Positions 25,276-36,477 of a stretch of 64,000 nt of DNA are shown in pieces. Below the pieces are notes generated by a model. That model was given only the letters and a program-made list of their open reading frames with translations. It did no database searches and was not told the DNA's origin. Every line of letters begins with the position of its first letter. The stretch's first letter is position 1. The position numbers and the translations under genes were made by a program. The stretch lies in assembly GCF_902706195.1 (NCBI RefSeq), contig NZ_CACSJO010000012.1, positions 1 to 64,000 of the forward strand, written 5' to 3'. Source of the DNA: Novosphingobium sp. 18050 (GTDB lineage: Bacteria > Pseudomonadota > Alphaproteobacteria > Sphingomonadales > Sphingomonadaceae).

Positions 25276-26928
25276 CTAGCCCTGTCGGCGCTTCAGTGCA
25301 ACCACGCAAAGACTTGCAAAAAACAACATCGCGGCAAACCCCAGCGGTAGTACGTTTCCGTAACGGGCGAACAGCGTGGGTTCGTGCGCGAGCGGAATCA
25401 TGCCATCGAGCCGCCCGGCCTGGTGGCGCGGTACGAAAGCGCGCACGATTCCGTCGGCGTCGACCACCGCGCTGATCCCGGTCGTGGTCGAGCGCAGGAC
25501 CGGCAACCCTTCCTCAATCGCGCGCAGCCGCGCCTGCGCCAGATGCTGGGGCGGGCCCCAGGCGCCGAACCAACCGTCGTTCGAGGGATTGAAGATGTAG
25601 TCCGGCCGGTTCGCGGGGTCGACGACCTGGCCGCTGAAGATGATCTCGTAGCAGATCTGGATGCCGGCCTCACCGTAGACGCCGAAGTCGATGGTTCGCG
25701 GCCCCGGGCCTGGCCAGAAATCGAGTTGCCCGGCCACGAAGCGGCTGGCGCCCAACGGTTCCAGAATCCAGCGTAGCGGCAGGTATTCCCCGAAGGGAAC
25801 GAGGTGCGCCTTGGAATATCCGGCAAGAATATCGCCGTCGCCGTCGAGCGCGGTGACTGAATTGCGCGCGGCCACATCCTCCCCATGTTCGATCACGACG
25901 TCCACCGCCCCGGTCAGGAGCAAACCGTAAGGTCCGATCACCCGGCCGATGCGCATCCGCGAGAGCGCGGGATCCCCGCCGTAGTTGTAGGCGCTGTAGA
26001 CGTAGGCCGGATAGCCATCGCGCAGGAAGTCTGCGAGGCCCGACTCGGGCCAGAACACCACGCGCCGGTCACCTGTGCCGCGCGGCAGCGAGAGCATGGC
26101 GAGTTTGCGGAAGCTGGGCTCGAACTCGCGCGGGTCGTCGATGACCTCCTGCCTGAGGTCGGGCTGGACGAGGGTGTAGGGCACCGCACCTTCGCGCGCC
26201 GGTGGCCCCGGCATGATCATGACAAGAGCCAGTGCGCCCGCGAACGCCAGCACCGGCAGCCCCCAAAGAAGGCGGCCGATCCGGTCATGTCCGTCAGCCG
26301 CGCGTACGCAGAGGCCAGGCAATCCGGCCAGCAGGGCCAGCACGCCGGAAAGACCATAAGTCCCGATCCATGGGGTAATCAGCGCCAGGCCCCGGCTGTC
26401 GAACGGCCCCAGCAGAGCGACGCCCAATGGGTTCCAGGCGAAGCCACTGAACAGCCAACTGCGCGTCCATTCGGTGACGATCCAGGCGGCGGCGAAAGCG
26501 AGGAGGAAACTGGCGAACCGCCCGCGTCCCTGCGGCCGGGCGACCAGCCATGCGCCCAGCGCCGCCAGCGCGGGGAACAGCGCAAGGTAGACCGCGATCA
26601 GCGCCACCGCGATCATGCCCAACCATGCGGGTATGTTGGCCTGATACGTGAAGGCCGTCGCGATCCAGTTGTTGCCGAGGGTGAAGTGGCCGAGCCCGAA
26701 ACACCATCCCAGTGCGAAGACCTGACGGCCTGTGCGGGCGCGGCTAATGAGTTCAAGCAGCCAGGCCACACCAATCAGTGTCAGGGGCCATAGAGCGAGG
26801 GGTTGGAAGCCGCAGGCAGCGGCAGCGCCGGCGACGATAGCCGCCAGGGCGCGGAAGGCCGGCCTTGGAGGAACCAGGGTCTGGTTCAGAAAGCGGGGAA
26901 TGGGCGAAGCGCGCCGGTCTGACTGCAT
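25276..26928 (-). CDS. lnt: Apolipoprotein N-acyltransferase
   Basis: A 550-aa inner-membrane enzyme that adds the third acyl chain to lipoproteins. About seven hydrophobic helices fill residues 20-230, followed by a periplasmic nitrilase domain with the catalytic elements FWPESGLADF (Glu region), GYSKAHLVPFGEYLP (Lys) and GIQICYEIIF (Cys), and a last membrane helix before RRQG. It lies between DUF4167 and metK on the same strand. The lipoproteins at 45722 and 58579 are potential substrates. Confidence 0.95.
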   Translation of the reverse strand: MQSDRRASPIPRFLNQTLVPPRPAFRALAAIVAGAAAACGFQPLALWPLTLIGVAWLLELISRARTGRQVFALGWCFGLGHFTLGNNWIATAFTYQANIPAWLGMIAVALIAVYLALFPALAALGAWLVARPQGRGRFASFLLAFAAAWIVTEWTRSWLFSGFAWNPLGVALLGPFDSRGLALITPWIGTYGLSGVLALLAGLPGLCVRAADGHDRIGRLLWGLPVLAFAGALALVMIMPGPPAREGAVPYTLVQPDLRQEVIDDPREFEPSFRKLAMLSLPRGTGDRRVVFWPESGLADFLRDGYPAYVYSAYNYGGDPALSRMRIGRVIGPYGLLLTGAVDVVIEHGEDVAARNSVTALDGDGDILAGYSKAHLVPFGEYLPLRWILEPLGASRFVAGQLDFWPGPGPRTIDFGVYGEAGIQICYEIIFSGQVVDPANRPDYIFNPSNDGWFGAWGPPQHLAQARLRAIEEGLPVLRSTTTGISAVVDADGIVRAFVPRHQAGRLDGMIPLAHEPTLFARYGNVLPLGFAAMLFFASLCVVALKRRQG

Positions 26929-26950
26929 CGCCTAGGGCTTGTAAGCCCGG

Positions 26951-26986
26951 CCCGGCGCGACGCAAGTCACCTTGCGCCGCGCCGGG
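26951..26986 (-). terminator. Stem-loop between the DUF4167 gene and lnt
   Basis: CCCGGCGCGACGCAAG pairs with its complement (one mismatch) around a TCAC loop. No T-run follows, so it may be a processing or stabilising hairpin rather than a strong terminator. Confidence 0.45.
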
Positions 26987-26992
26987 AAGAGA

Positions 26993-27943
26993 TCAGCCGT
27001 TGACGGCTTCGGGCGTAGCGCCCGCATCGTCGGCCGCAGGCTTGCGAGCGCGGCGGCGGCGCGGCTTTTCCTCAGCCGCTGCTTCGGCAGGAGCTTCGGC
27101 CGAAGCCTCTGCGACTGCTTCGGCAGGCTGGGCTGCGGCAGCGCGGGGCTTGCGGGCAGGCTTGGCCGAGATCGCGGGGGGCAGCACGGCGGCATCGAAG
27201 TTGCCGCCGGGTTCTTCCGAAGCGACCTGCGACGGTGCTTCGGCGGAAGCCTCCTCAGAACCTTCATCACGGCGCGGGCCGCGCGGCTTGCGCTGCTTCA
27301 GGCCGCGGGTGCCGCGATTGTCGCGCACGAAAGGGTTCTCCGCCGGCTCGTAGACCGAACCGGGAACTTCCGGTGCGACTTCGGCTGGCGTTTCTGCCGC
27401 TGCGGCAGGTACTTCGGCTACGGCCTCGTCACCGCGTTCGGAATGCTGTTCCCGATCCTGACGTGGCTCACGCTCGGCGCGCGATTCGCGATCCTGGCGT
27501 GGTTCACGCTCAGGGCGTTGCTCACGGTCCTGACGCGGTTCACGGTCCTGGCGCGGGGCGCGTTCCGACGGCATCGGACGGTCGCCCGGCATCGAAGGGT
27601 TTTCGCCGTAGGGATCGTACTCCGAACCGAAGTCGTCGCCATATTCGGATGGACGATCGTTCGGACGCGGCTGACGCAATTCGTCCTGGCGCTGCTTCTG
27701 GTCGGCAATGACACGGAAGTAGTGATCGGCGAACTGGAGGTTGTATTCCTCCGTCACACGGTCGCCGTTCAGATGGGCGTCATGAGCCAGCTTGCGATAC
27801 TTTTCGAGCATCTGGGGAGCGTTGCCGCGCGCCCTGCTGTCGATCCGGTTCGTCTGCTGACCACCCTGCTGGCGGTTGTTGTTGTTACCGCGGCCACGCC
27901 TGCGGTTGTTGTTGTTATTGTTGTTACCACGATTGTTATTCAA
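26993..27943 (-). CDS. DUF4167 domain-containing protein
   Basis: A 316-aa protein with the alphaproteobacterial DUF4167 domain at its start: an Asn/Arg-rich tail (MNNNRGNNNNNNNRRRGRG) then QMLEKYRKLAHDAHLNGDRV and YNLQFADHYFRVIADQ. The middle is a charged low-complexity block of RQDREPRQDRE-type repeats (residues about 130-170), and the rest is Ala/Glu- and Arg-rich. The basic Asn/Arg tail and RNA-processing neighbours suggest RNA or ribosome binding, which is inference. The gene follows prmC, its usual neighbour in alphaproteobacteria. A 230-base gap upstream holds a TATAAT at 28147-28152. Confidence 0.85.
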   Translation of the reverse strand: MNNNRGNNNNNNNRRRGRGNNNNRQQGGQQTNRIDSRARGNAPQMLEKYRKLAHDAHLNGDRVTEEYNLQFADHYFRVIADQKQRQDELRQPRPNDRPSEYGDDFGSEYDPYGENPSMPGDRPMPSERAPRQDREPRQDREQRPEREPRQDRESRAEREPRQDREQHSERGDEAVAEVPAAAAETPAEVAPEVPGSVYEPAENPFVRDNRGTRGLKQRKPRGPRRDEGSEEASAEAPSQVASEEPGGNFDAAVLPPAISAKPARKPRAAAAQPAEAVAEASAEAPAEAAAEEKPRRRRARKPAADDAGATPEAVNG

Positions 27944-28146
27944 GGATAACGTTCCTCAAAACCCCTGGCATCCGCCCGAGCCCTACAGGCCGGTATGCCT
28001 AAATAATATGATCCCGACTGGCCCCCCGGCCGCCGTGAGCTTCACATCTGCCTTGCCGTGGAAACCCACGGCCGCTTGCAAATGCTGGAGGCGAGCCGGG
28101 TATGGGAAAACATCGTCCATAAGCCGGTTCGCTTCAATCTTTAGGC

Positions 28147-28152
28147 ATTATA
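28147..28152 (-). promoter_or_regulatory. Possible -10 box for the DUF4167 gene
   Basis: TATAAT on the minus strand, about 200 bases upstream of the DUF4167 start, in a local AT-rich patch. No convincing -35 is seen, and the long leader is unexplained. Confidence 0.3.
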
Positions 28153-28174
28153 AAGCCCAATTCCAAGCGAAAAC

Positions 28175-29029
28175 TTACGCCTCATGTATGTTTGTCCCCG
28201 AAAACGCGATGACCCGTGCCCGTCCGGCAAGGTCGTGATGGAGCCGGGCCGAAAGACCGCAGGCCTCGCCGATGGCGATGACGGCCTCTGCCTGCGTGTA
28301 CCCGATCTCGACCAGCGCCGCTCCGCCGGGTGCCAGCAGGCCGGGAAGCTGCGGCACGAGGATGCGGTAGTCGTCGAGGCCGTGAGGCCCGGAAAACAGG
28401 GCCCCTGAAGGCTCGAAGGCCCTCACGGAAGCGTCCAGCGGAGCGTCGTCCTCGACATAGGGCGGGTTGGCGAGAATGAGGTCGAACGGTCCGCCGAGGG
28501 CTTCGCTCCAGCCCGGTGCGTGCCAGTCGGCGGCGATCATCGCGGCGCGATCCGCAAGGCCCAGCGCCTCGGCGTTGGCCGCTGCGATCGCCAGGGCGGC
28601 CGGCGAGCGGTCGATGCCGATGCCCCTTGCGCCGGGCAAATTAACCAATGTCGCCAGCAGCAGTGCGCCCGAGCCGGTGCCGCAATCGAGTACGGTGCGG
28701 GCATCAGGCCGGACGGCGAGAGCGGTGTCGACCAGAACTTCCGAATCGCCGCGCGGAATCAGCACATCGGGGCCGACCATAAAGGGCAGCGAAAAGAACT
28801 CCTGTTGCCCGATGATATAGGCAACCGGCTCATGGAGCGCTCGGCGCTCGACCAGCGCGGCGAAGGCCTCGGGCGCCGGGTCTCGCATCCGCCCGAGCAG
28901 GAGCTGCGAGCGGGTCACGCCCAGCGCGTGGGCCATCAGCACTTCGGCATCCAGCCGGGCGGTGTCGCTGGTTGCACTGAGATGCTCGGCGGCAGCGCGG
29001 ATCGCTGCAGCGACGGTGGCGTCAATCAT
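28175..29029 (-). CDS. prmC: Release factor N5-glutamine methyltransferase
   Basis: A 284-aa methyltransferase that modifies the Gln of the GGQ motif in release factors 1 and 2. The SAM site reads VLDCGTGSGALLLA and the catalytic NPPY sits in LILANPPYVEDDAP. The N-terminal helical domain is of normal size. It lies 63 bp behind prfA, its substrate's gene, on the same strand. Confidence 0.95.
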   Translation of the reverse strand: MIDATVAAAIRAAAEHLSATSDTARLDAEVLMAHALGVTRSQLLLGRMRDPAPEAFAALVERRALHEPVAYIIGQQEFFSLPFMVGPDVLIPRGDSEVLVDTALAVRPDARTVLDCGTGSGALLLATLVNLPGARGIGIDRSPAALAIAAANAEALGLADRAAMIAADWHAPGWSEALGGPFDLILANPPYVEDDAPLDASVRAFEPSGALFSGPHGLDDYRILVPQLPGLLAPGGAALVEIGYTQAEAVIAIGEACGLSARLHHDLAGRARVIAFSGTNIHEA

Positions 29030-29030
29030 G

Positions 29031-29050
29031 CTTCGACAAGCTCAGCATGA
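29031..29050. repeat. Dispersed repeat unit, copy 1
   Basis: CTTCGACAAGCTCAGCATGA in the prfA-prmC gap. A near-identical unit is at 34215. Such units are common between genes in sphingomonads. Confidence 0.55.
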
Positions 29051-29092
29051 CCGGTGGCGGAAAACAGGTATGCCGCTGGCCCCACTCGCCCC

Positions 29093-30159
<1,067 letters not shown>

Positions 30160-30163
<4 letters not shown>

Positions 30164-31425
30164 GGCTGGATCGTCATCAGGACCTGTTCGACCGCGAGCC
30201 ATTCCGCTGTCGGCTCACCAGCTCGCAGGTTTGCGGTCGGAACGCCGTCCTTCGCCACGAACGAGACGAGCACCTTGGCCCCGGCCTTCACCGCCTTGTC
30301 GAAGCGCTTGCGCGGGCTACCGGTGGCGATCATCTCGGCGTCGATGCCCTGATGGCGCAGCGCGGTGATGGCTTTTAGGGCGAACGACAGCGCCGCATCG
30401 TCCTCGACCGCGAGGATCGCCGTGAGTGCCGGCTCGGATGACTGCCCGGCATCAGCGACCAGCATCGCCAGACGCTCGATACCTGCGGCCCAGCCGACTG
30501 CCGGGGTTTCCGGACCGCCAAGCGCGCCCATGAGGCCATCGTAGCGGCCGCCGCCAAGCACGGTGCCCTGTGCGCCCAGCCGGTCTGTCACAAATTCGAA
30601 AGCTGTGTGCCTGTAGTAGTCCAACCCGCGCACAAGGGCCGGGGCGCGGACGAAGTCCACCGAGGCCGCTTCGAGCCCTTGTGTCACCGCACCGAAGAAG
30701 TCCTGTGCTTCGCCCGAGAGAAAGTCGTCGATTTTCGGAGCATCGGCGGTGAAAGGCTTGTCGCGCGGGTCTTTGGAATCGAGGATGCGCAGCGGGTTGC
30801 GCTCCAGACGGTCCTGCGAATCCTCGGACAGCGCATCCTTGTGGTCCCGGAAGTATTCGACCAGCGCGGCGCGCCAGGCATCGCGGCTGGCGGCGTCGCC
30901 CAAGGTGTTGAGCTGCAGCGTCACGCCGCCTGCTATGCCCAGTTCCTTGAGCAGCTGGTCGGCCATGACCAACAGTTCCACGTCGGCCATCGGCTCGGCG
31001 GCGCCGATCACTTCGGCGTCGATCTGGTGGAACTGGCGGTAGCGGCCCTTCTGCGGACGCTCGTAGCGGAACAGCGGGCCGTGCGTCGCGACCTTGAGCG
31101 GGGCGAACTGCTTCCAGCCATCGGTCAGATAGGCGCGGGCGATACCGGCGGTGAATTCCGGGCGCAGGGTCAGCGATTCGCCGCCCCGGTCCTCGAACGA
31201 ATACATTTCCTTGGAGACGACATCGGTCGTCTCGCCCAGCGAGCGGGAGAACACGGCGGTCTTTTCGAACACTGGCATCTCGACCCGGCGGAAGCGGTAA
31301 AGCTTGCGCACGCGCTCGAACGTCTCGACGACGTGGGCGAAAGCCTCGGCCTCGGCGCCGAAGATGTCCTGGGTTCCCCGGATCGCCTGCGGGGTGGTCG
31401 GGGCGGTGGATGCTGCATTGCTCAT
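30160..31425 (-). CDS. hisS: Histidyl-tRNA synthetase
   Basis: A 421-aa class II synthetase. Motifs seen are IRGTQDIFG at the start, [15 protein letters not shown] (motif 2 region), [16 protein letters not shown], and the motif 3 [14 protein letters not shown]; an anticodon-binding domain follows. The start at [10 protein letters not shown] is chosen because the 31 upstream codons are not conserved; a ribosome binding site is not obvious. First gene of the hisS-prfA-prmC run. Confidence 0.94.
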
Positions 31426-31529
31426 GGTGCGCGCGCTTAGCCCGATTGGCGCGGCGGGGAAAGTGGCCCTGAGGAAACCGGGCGATTGGATGGTTGCCAA
31501 ACGCGGCAACAAGCGCAAAGAACCACGTA

Positions 31530-33470
31530 ATGAAGTATCGGTTCGCGGCTACAACGCTCTTCGCCTCCCTGTTCCTCTCCACTTCGGCGCTGGCCCAGGA
31601 TCCTACCCGCACGACCCCGATGGCGCCCCCGCTGCCACCGGAAATTCCCGCGGCGCGCGATGTGCCCTATGCCGGCACGGTAATACTGGGGATCGACGCC
31701 AGCGACATTGACCGCGGCGTCTACAAGGTGACGCAGAGTTTCCCGGTCGCGGCCGGCACCAAGTCGCTCACCCTGCTGCAGCCCGGCTGGCTGCCCGGCA
31801 ATCACTCCGAAACCGGCCCCTATGCGATGCTGGCGAACATCCATTTCTTCGCGGACGGCAAGGAAATCGCATGGGTGCGCGACACTGTGGCCGTCAACGC
31901 CTTCCACCTCGCCCTGCCCGATGGCACGAAGGAGGTCACCGCCCGCTTCGTCCACACCTCGCCGCTGCAGACCAGCGAGGGCCGCGTGACGATGACGCGC
32001 GAGATGCTCAACCTCCAGTGGGAGAAGATGAGCCTCTACCCCGCCGGCTATTACGTGCGGCAGGTCAAGGTAAAGCCGACCGTCACCTTCCCCAAGGGCT
32101 GGAGCGTCTACACCGCGCTCGACGGCATGGCGCGCAGCGCGAACACCGTCACCTGGAGCACGATCGACTATGAGCGCCTGGTCGATTCGCCGATCTTCGC
32201 GGGCATCTACACGCAGCGCTGGGATCTGGGCGAAGGCGTCTGGATGGACGTCGTCGCCGACGAGCCGGACCAGCTGAAGATCGCGCCCAAGAACCTCGAA
32301 AGCTATCGCAACCTCGTTTCCGAATCGCTGGCGACGTTCGGCGCGAAGCACTTCGACCACTACGACTTCCTGCTGGCCCTGACCGACCGCATGGGCGGTA
32401 TCGGCCTGGAGCACCACCGCTCCAGCGAGAACCAGATGGAGCCCAAGTCCTGGACCGACTGGGACGCCATGGCGTGGGACCGCAACGTCGTTCCGCATGA
32501 ATTCGTGCACAGCTGGAACGGCAAGTTCCGCCGCGGCGCCGATGCCTGGACGCCCGATTACCAGCAGCCGATGCAGAACACCCTGTTGTGGCTCTACGAA
32601 GGGCAGACCCAGTTCTGGGGCTATATCCTTTCCGCGAGGTCGGGCGTGCAGTCACGCGAGACGATCCTTGGCTCGCTGGCCGGCATCGCCGCCAAGTTCG
32701 CGGAAGGCACGCCGGGGCGCGGCTGGCGCTCGGTCGAGGACACCACCGCCGGTCCGCAGCTCAACCGTCGTCGCCCGCTGCCCTACCTGTCGCTCACCCG
32801 CAGCGAGGACTATTACACCGAGGGCGCTCTGACCTGGCTTGAGGCGGACCAGATCATCCGCCAGGGTACGCGCGGGGCCAAGGGCCTCGACGATTTCGCC
32901 AAGGCCTTCTTCGGCGTGCGCGACGGCGACTGGGGCGAGCTGACCTACGATTTCGACGAGATCGTCACCACGTTGAATGGCGTCTATCCCTATGACTGGG
33001 CCAGCTTCCTGCGCACCCGCCTTTATGGGACGGGCCAGCCCGCACCGCTCAAGGGCATCGAAATGGGCGGCTACAAGCTGACCTGGCAGGACAAGCCCAA
33101 TCCCTACGACAAGGGCGTGTCCGATTCGCGCAAGACGCTCGACCTGACCTATTCGCTAGGCATCAACCTCAATAAGGACGGCGAAGTCACTTCCACCTTG
33201 TGGGACGGACCTGCCTACAACGCCGGTATCGTCAACACGGCCAAGATCGTGGCGGTGGGCGGGCGCGCCTATAGCGAGGACGTGATGAAGGATGCGGTAA
33301 CCGCCGCAAAGTCTTCGAAAGCACCGATTGCCCTGCTGATCCGCCGTGACGATCGCTATCAGACTATCGAAATCGACTACCATGGGGGCCTGCGTTACCC
33401 ATGGTTGGAAAGCACCACACCGGGCAAGACGAACGGCCTGGACCGCCTGCTGACGGCCCGCCGAAACTAA
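31530..33470 (+). CDS. M61-family (glycyl) aminopeptidase-like metallopeptidase, secreted
   Basis: A 646-aa protein with a clear Sec signal ([23 protein letters not shown], cleavage after AQ or ALA). The zinc site [16 protein letters not shown] and the [11 protein letters not shown] helix carrying the third ligand define family M61. A C-terminal PDZ-like region includes GPAYNAGI and IVAVGGRAY. It is expected in the periplasm or outside the cell, trimming peptides with N-terminal Gly or Ala if like characterised members. Divergent from hisS with 104 bp between starts. Confidence 0.9.
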   Translation: MKYRFAATTLFASLFLSTSALAQDPTRTTPMAPPLPPEIPAARDVPYAGTVILGIDASDIDRGVYKVTQSFPVAAGTKSLTLLQPGWLPGNHSETGPYAMLANIHFFADGKEIAWVRDTVAVNAFHLALPDGTKEVTARFVHTSPLQTSEGRVTMTREMLNLQWEKMSLYPAGYYVRQVKVKPTVTFPKGWSVYTALDGMARSANTVTWSTIDYERLVDSPIFAGIYTQRWDLGEGVWMDVVADEPDQLKIAPKNLESYRNLVSESLATFGAKHFDHYDFLLALTDRMGGIGLEHHRSSENQMEPKSWTDWDAMAWDRNVVPHEFVHSWNGKFRRGADAWTPDYQQPMQNTLLWLYEGQTQFWGYILSARSGVQSRETILGSLAGIAAKFAEGTPGRGWRSVEDTTAGPQLNRRRPLPYLSLTRSEDYYTEGALTWLEADQIIRQGTRGAKGLDDFAKAFFGVRDGDWGELTYDFDEIVTTLNGVYPYDWASFLRTRLYGTGQPAPLKGIEMGGYKLTWQDKPNPYDKGVSDSRKTLDLTYSLGINLNKDGEVTSTLWDGPAYNAGIVNTAKIVAVGGRAYSEDVMKDAVTAAKSSKAPIALLIRRDDRYQTIEIDYHGGLRYPWLESTTPGKTNGLDRLLTARRN

Positions 33471-33581
33471 GTTCCGTTCATTCCAATAGGCGGTTGCAGT
33501 GCAATAGTTGCAACGCTAAGCCCGCGCGCATCGTGATCCAACCGGCGCGTATGTATCGCGCCAGTTAAAGTAAGGACCGTT

Positions 33582-34121
33582 ATGCGCATCGACATGATCC
33601 CCGTTGGCGACAATCCGCCTGAAAGCCTCAACGTCGTCATCGAGGTTCCGGTCGGCGGCGAGCCGGTCAAGTACGAGTTCGACAAGGCCTCCGGCGCACT
33701 GTTCGTCGATCGCATCCTGCACACGCCGATGCGTTACCCGGCGAACTACGGCTTCGTGCCGCACACCCTCTCGCCCGATGGCGATCCGCTCGACGCACTG
33801 GTCGTCGCGCGCTCGCCGTTCATCCCGGGCTGCGTGGTGAAGGTGCGCCCGATCGCCGTCCTCAACCTCGAGGACGAGCATGGCGGCGACGAAAAGCTGC
33901 TGTGCGTACCCGTCAATTCGACCTTCCCGTACTATTCGCACGTGAACGAGAAGGAAGACCTGCCCGACATCGTCTACCAGCAGGTTGAGCACTTCTTCAC
34001 CCACTACAAGGACCTGGAGAAGGAAAAGTGGGTTCGCGTCGGCACCTGGGGCAACGCCGCAGATGCCCGCCGGATCGTACTGGAAGCCATCGAACGCTAC
34101 GAGGCCGACAAGAAGGCCTGA
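33582..34121 (+). CDS. ppa: Inorganic pyrophosphatase
   Basis: A 179-aa family I pyrophosphatase. KYEFDKASGALFVDRIL, the signature DGDPLDALV with the metal-binding Asp residues, and a normal hexameric-type length are visible. AAGGA precedes the ATG. It has its own terminator at 34159-34192. Confidence 0.96.
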   Translation: MRIDMIPVGDNPPESLNVVIEVPVGGEPVKYEFDKASGALFVDRILHTPMRYPANYGFVPHTLSPDGDPLDALVVARSPFIPGCVVKVRPIAVLNLEDEHGGDEKLLCVPVNSTFPYYSHVNEKEDLPDIVYQQVEHFFTHYKDLEKEKWVRVGTWGNAADARRIVLEAIERYEADKKA

Positions 34122-34158
34122 TCGTCCGGTCGACGATTTCCACTCCCCATGTGGACGA

Positions 34159-34192
34159 GGGGCCGATGGCGCAAGCCGTCGGCCCCTTTTTC
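34159..34192 (+). terminator. ppa intrinsic terminator
   Basis: GGGGCCGATGGC pairs with GCCGTCGGCCCC around a short GCAA-like loop, followed by TTTTT. Confidence 0.85.
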
Positions 34193-34214
34193 GTTTTGCG
34201 GACCAGGCAGACCG

Positions 34215-34279
34215 GCTTCGACAAGCTCAGCCTGAGCGGGAGTTTCCGCCCATCCCGCCCATTCCGAGCCTGCCGAAGG
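34215..34279. repeat. Dispersed sphingomonad-type repeat, copy 2
   Basis: GCTTCGACAAGCTCAG at 34215-34230 is matched by GAGCCTGCCGAAGG at 34266-34279, which is nearly its reverse complement, so the unit can form a long hairpin. It ends one base before the stop codon of the convergent SDR. Copy 1 at 29031 keeps only the left half. Confidence 0.6.
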
Positions 34280-34280
34280 A

Positions 34281-35030
34281 TCAGCTCACCACGCGCCCGC
34301 CATTGACGCCGATGGTCTGGCCGGTGACGTAGCCCGAGGCCTCGTGGCACAGCCAGGCGCAGGCATTGGCGATATCGTCCGGCTCGCCCATGCGGCGCAC
34401 CGGAATCGTCTGCAGCAGCACTTCGGTCGGGATCTGGAAGCGGTCGCGGTTGGCCTCGGACATGATCGTGCCCATCACCGATCCGGGCGGGATATTGTTC
34501 ACGGTGATCCCGTAAGGACCGAATTCCTGCGCCATCGACCGCGTCATGGTCACCACCGCGCCCTTCGACGAGGAATAGCAGATCATGTTGATCGCCCCCG
34601 TCTGCGCCGATGACGACGAGATGTTCACCACCCGACCCCAGGCCGCCGCCTTCATATCCGCCAGCACCATCTGCGTCATGATCATCGGACCGCGCACGTT
34701 GATCGCATAAACGAAGTCCCAGCGCTCGTCGGTCAGGTCCTCGAACGGGGTGAAGTCGGTGACGCCGGCGTTGTTGACGAGGATCGAGATCGGCCCGAAC
34801 GCGTCGCGGCATTTCGCAACGGCAGCGGCCGCCTGTTCGCGGTTGGAGATATCCGCGCCCAGTGCGATGGCGCTGCCGCCCGCATCCTTGATGGACTTTA
34901 CCGTCTCGGCGCAGCGCTCCTCGTCGAGGTCGAGCACGCCCACCGCGATCCCGTCCTGCGCGAGACGCCTGGAGCAGGCGGCGCCGATGCCGGCGGCGGC
35001 GCCGGTGACGATGGCAACTCTGTAGGTCAT
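34281..35030 (-). CDS. SDR-family oxidoreductase (FabG-like)
   Basis: A 249-aa classical short-chain dehydrogenase: TGAAAGIG, DLDEERC, NNAGV, the Ser in ISSSSAQTG, YSSSK and a final GQTIGVNGG. GGGAGAG precedes the ATG. Similar enzymes reduce 3-oxoacyl groups or oxidise secondary alcohols; here there is no operon partner to narrow it. A 79-codon open frame ends 18 bases upstream on the same strand and may be the tail of a lost partner gene. Confidence 0.85.
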   Translation of the reverse strand: MTYRVAIVTGAAAGIGAACSRRLAQDGIAVGVLDLDEERCAETVKSIKDAGGSAIALGADISNREQAAAAVAKCRDAFGPISILVNNAGVTDFTPFEDLTDERWDFVYAINVRGPMIMTQMVLADMKAAAWGRVVNISSSSAQTGAINMICYSSSKGAVVTMTRSMAQEFGPYGITVNNIPPGSVMGTIMSEANRDRFQIPTEVLLQTIPVRRMGEPDDIANACAWLCHEASGYVTGQTIGVNGGRVVS

Positions 35031-35344
35031 GGCTATTCTCTCCCAAGGTTATGGTGCGAGAGGCTTACCCACGATCGCCTTCAGCGGAAGCCGCGCCTGT
35101 CCAAGCCGCGCAAAATCCGCCCCGGCGACGTGCGCGCGGCGGCCCCGGCGCTTCGGGTGATCACGAACTGCCAGCATGATCCGCTGCAGTATTACGGTAT
35201 GTGTCCGAGGCAACCCTCCCCCGCGCCGCTCGTTTCCCCTCGGTCCCAGCCGAACGGCGCGATCCCGCCCGCATTTGATCCCGGTCATGGAACCAGCGGC
35301 CGCCCGGGACTAGGTTCAAGGCTGCACGTAAGGGAGAAAAGATC
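35031..35344. other. Gap with a possible gene remnant (35049-35288, -)
   Basis: A minus-strand open frame ends ARLPLKAIVGKPLAP and stops 18 bases before the SDR start, directly ahead of the SDR's ribosome binding site. Only the last 25 or so residues look protein-like. It may be the 3' end of a decayed upstream operon gene. I do not recognise it. Confidence 0.25.
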
Positions 35345-36127
35345 ATGCGCTCGATACTCGTGAATGCTGACCGCAAGCCCGGCAAGGACGCCCGGATTGC
35401 AACCGCAGCAGACATCGCCCGACGCGCCGATGGCCACGTCACGGTTCTCGTCGACACGCCCGTCTCGCGCTACATCGCGATGGACCCGATGGGCGGCAGC
35501 TACGTCCTGTCCGACGCCCTCGAAAAAGCGCGTGAGGATGACGATGCCGTCGCTACCGCCGCCGAAGTGCAACTCGCAGGCAGCGGCGTGGCCTTCGACG
35601 TCATCCGTTGCGAGGACGATCCCGTCACCGCGCTTTCCCATGCCGCACGGCTGACCGACCTCGTCGTCGTATCCCGCTCTGGCGGGCTCGCCGGGAACCT
35701 TGCCCTCACCTCGCGCACGCCGATCCTTGTCCTGGCCGACGACCGGCCGCTGAGCCTCCCGCTCAGACAGGCCTGCATCGCCTGGGACGGCGGTGAACAG
35801 GCCGCCGCCGCACTGCGCGCCTCGTTGCCGCTGCTGGTGGCCTGCGAATCCGTGAAACTGATTTCGGTGATCGAGAAGCGAGGCGGATTTCCTACCACCG
35901 ACGCCCTGAGCTACCTCGCCCGGCACGGCGTCAACGCCGAATACGAAGAGCACGAACGCCGCGATTCGACCGAAAAGACGCTCGCCATCGCGGTCACCCA
36001 GGCACGTGCTGACCTGCTGGTCATGGGCGCCTATGGCAGAAGCCGCCTGCGCGAGTTCCTGTTCGGCGGCGTCACAGCCTACTTCCTCGGCGAAGAAGGT
36101 GGGCCGACCCTGCTGCTTGCGCACTGA
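35345..36127 (+). CDS. Universal stress protein family, tandem UspA-like
   Basis: A 260-aa cytoplasmic protein with two UspA-like halves. The C-terminal half ends with TQARADLLVMGAYGRSRLREFLFGGVTAYFL, the conserved G-2x-G-9x-G-type nucleotide-binding pattern of the family; the N-terminal half is degenerate. AAGGGAGAA precedes the ATG. Family members help survival under stress; nothing here identifies the stimulus. A possible small RNA gene lies 350 bases downstream. Confidence 0.88.
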   Translation: MRSILVNADRKPGKDARIATAADIARRADGHVTVLVDTPVSRYIAMDPMGGSYVLSDALEKAREDDDAVATAAEVQLAGSGVAFDVIRCEDDPVTALSHAARLTDLVVVSRSGGLAGNLALTSRTPILVLADDRPLSLPLRQACIAWDGGEQAAAALRASLPLLVACESVKLISVIEKRGGFPTTDALSYLARHGVNAEYEEHERRDSTEKTLAIAVTQARADLLVMGAYGRSRLREFLFGGVTAYFLGEEGGPTLLLAH

Positions 36128-36477
36128 ACAGGCAATACTTCCGACACGATTCGCCGGACATGATTCGGCCGAATCGCATCCGGCGCCGGTCCTACCCAGG
36201 ATCGGCGCCGCTTTTGCGACGGGAAATGCTTACCTTAGCAAGTAAATGGCGCGTCGCAGCAGGCAAACGTTTGCGCCCATCGCCCCGGCGGCGTGATTGA
36301 ACCCGTTATTACGGCAAAACCTGAACATCGGTTCATTATCATACAAGGCGGATTTCTTGGGTTTTTCCGCGAAATTCGACAATTCATGCAGCAATATGCA
36401 ACTTAAATTGCATTTTTCACAACCGTTCATCATCACTTCGCACTTGCACAAAAGGGCGATCAAAGTCATACAGACAG
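36128..36477. other. AT-rich intergenic stretch upstream of the candidate sRNA
   Basis: From about 36290 to 36470 the sequence is clearly less GC-rich than its surroundings and holds no credible gene. It includes the proposed sRNA promoter TTGCAC (36444-36449) and CATACA (36467-36472), 17 bases apart. Confidence 0.4.

Noticed and set aside
27448-27560. CRISPR-like repeats
   Set aside because: The repeats are in-frame, imperfect and inside a coding region; no spacers and no cas genes.
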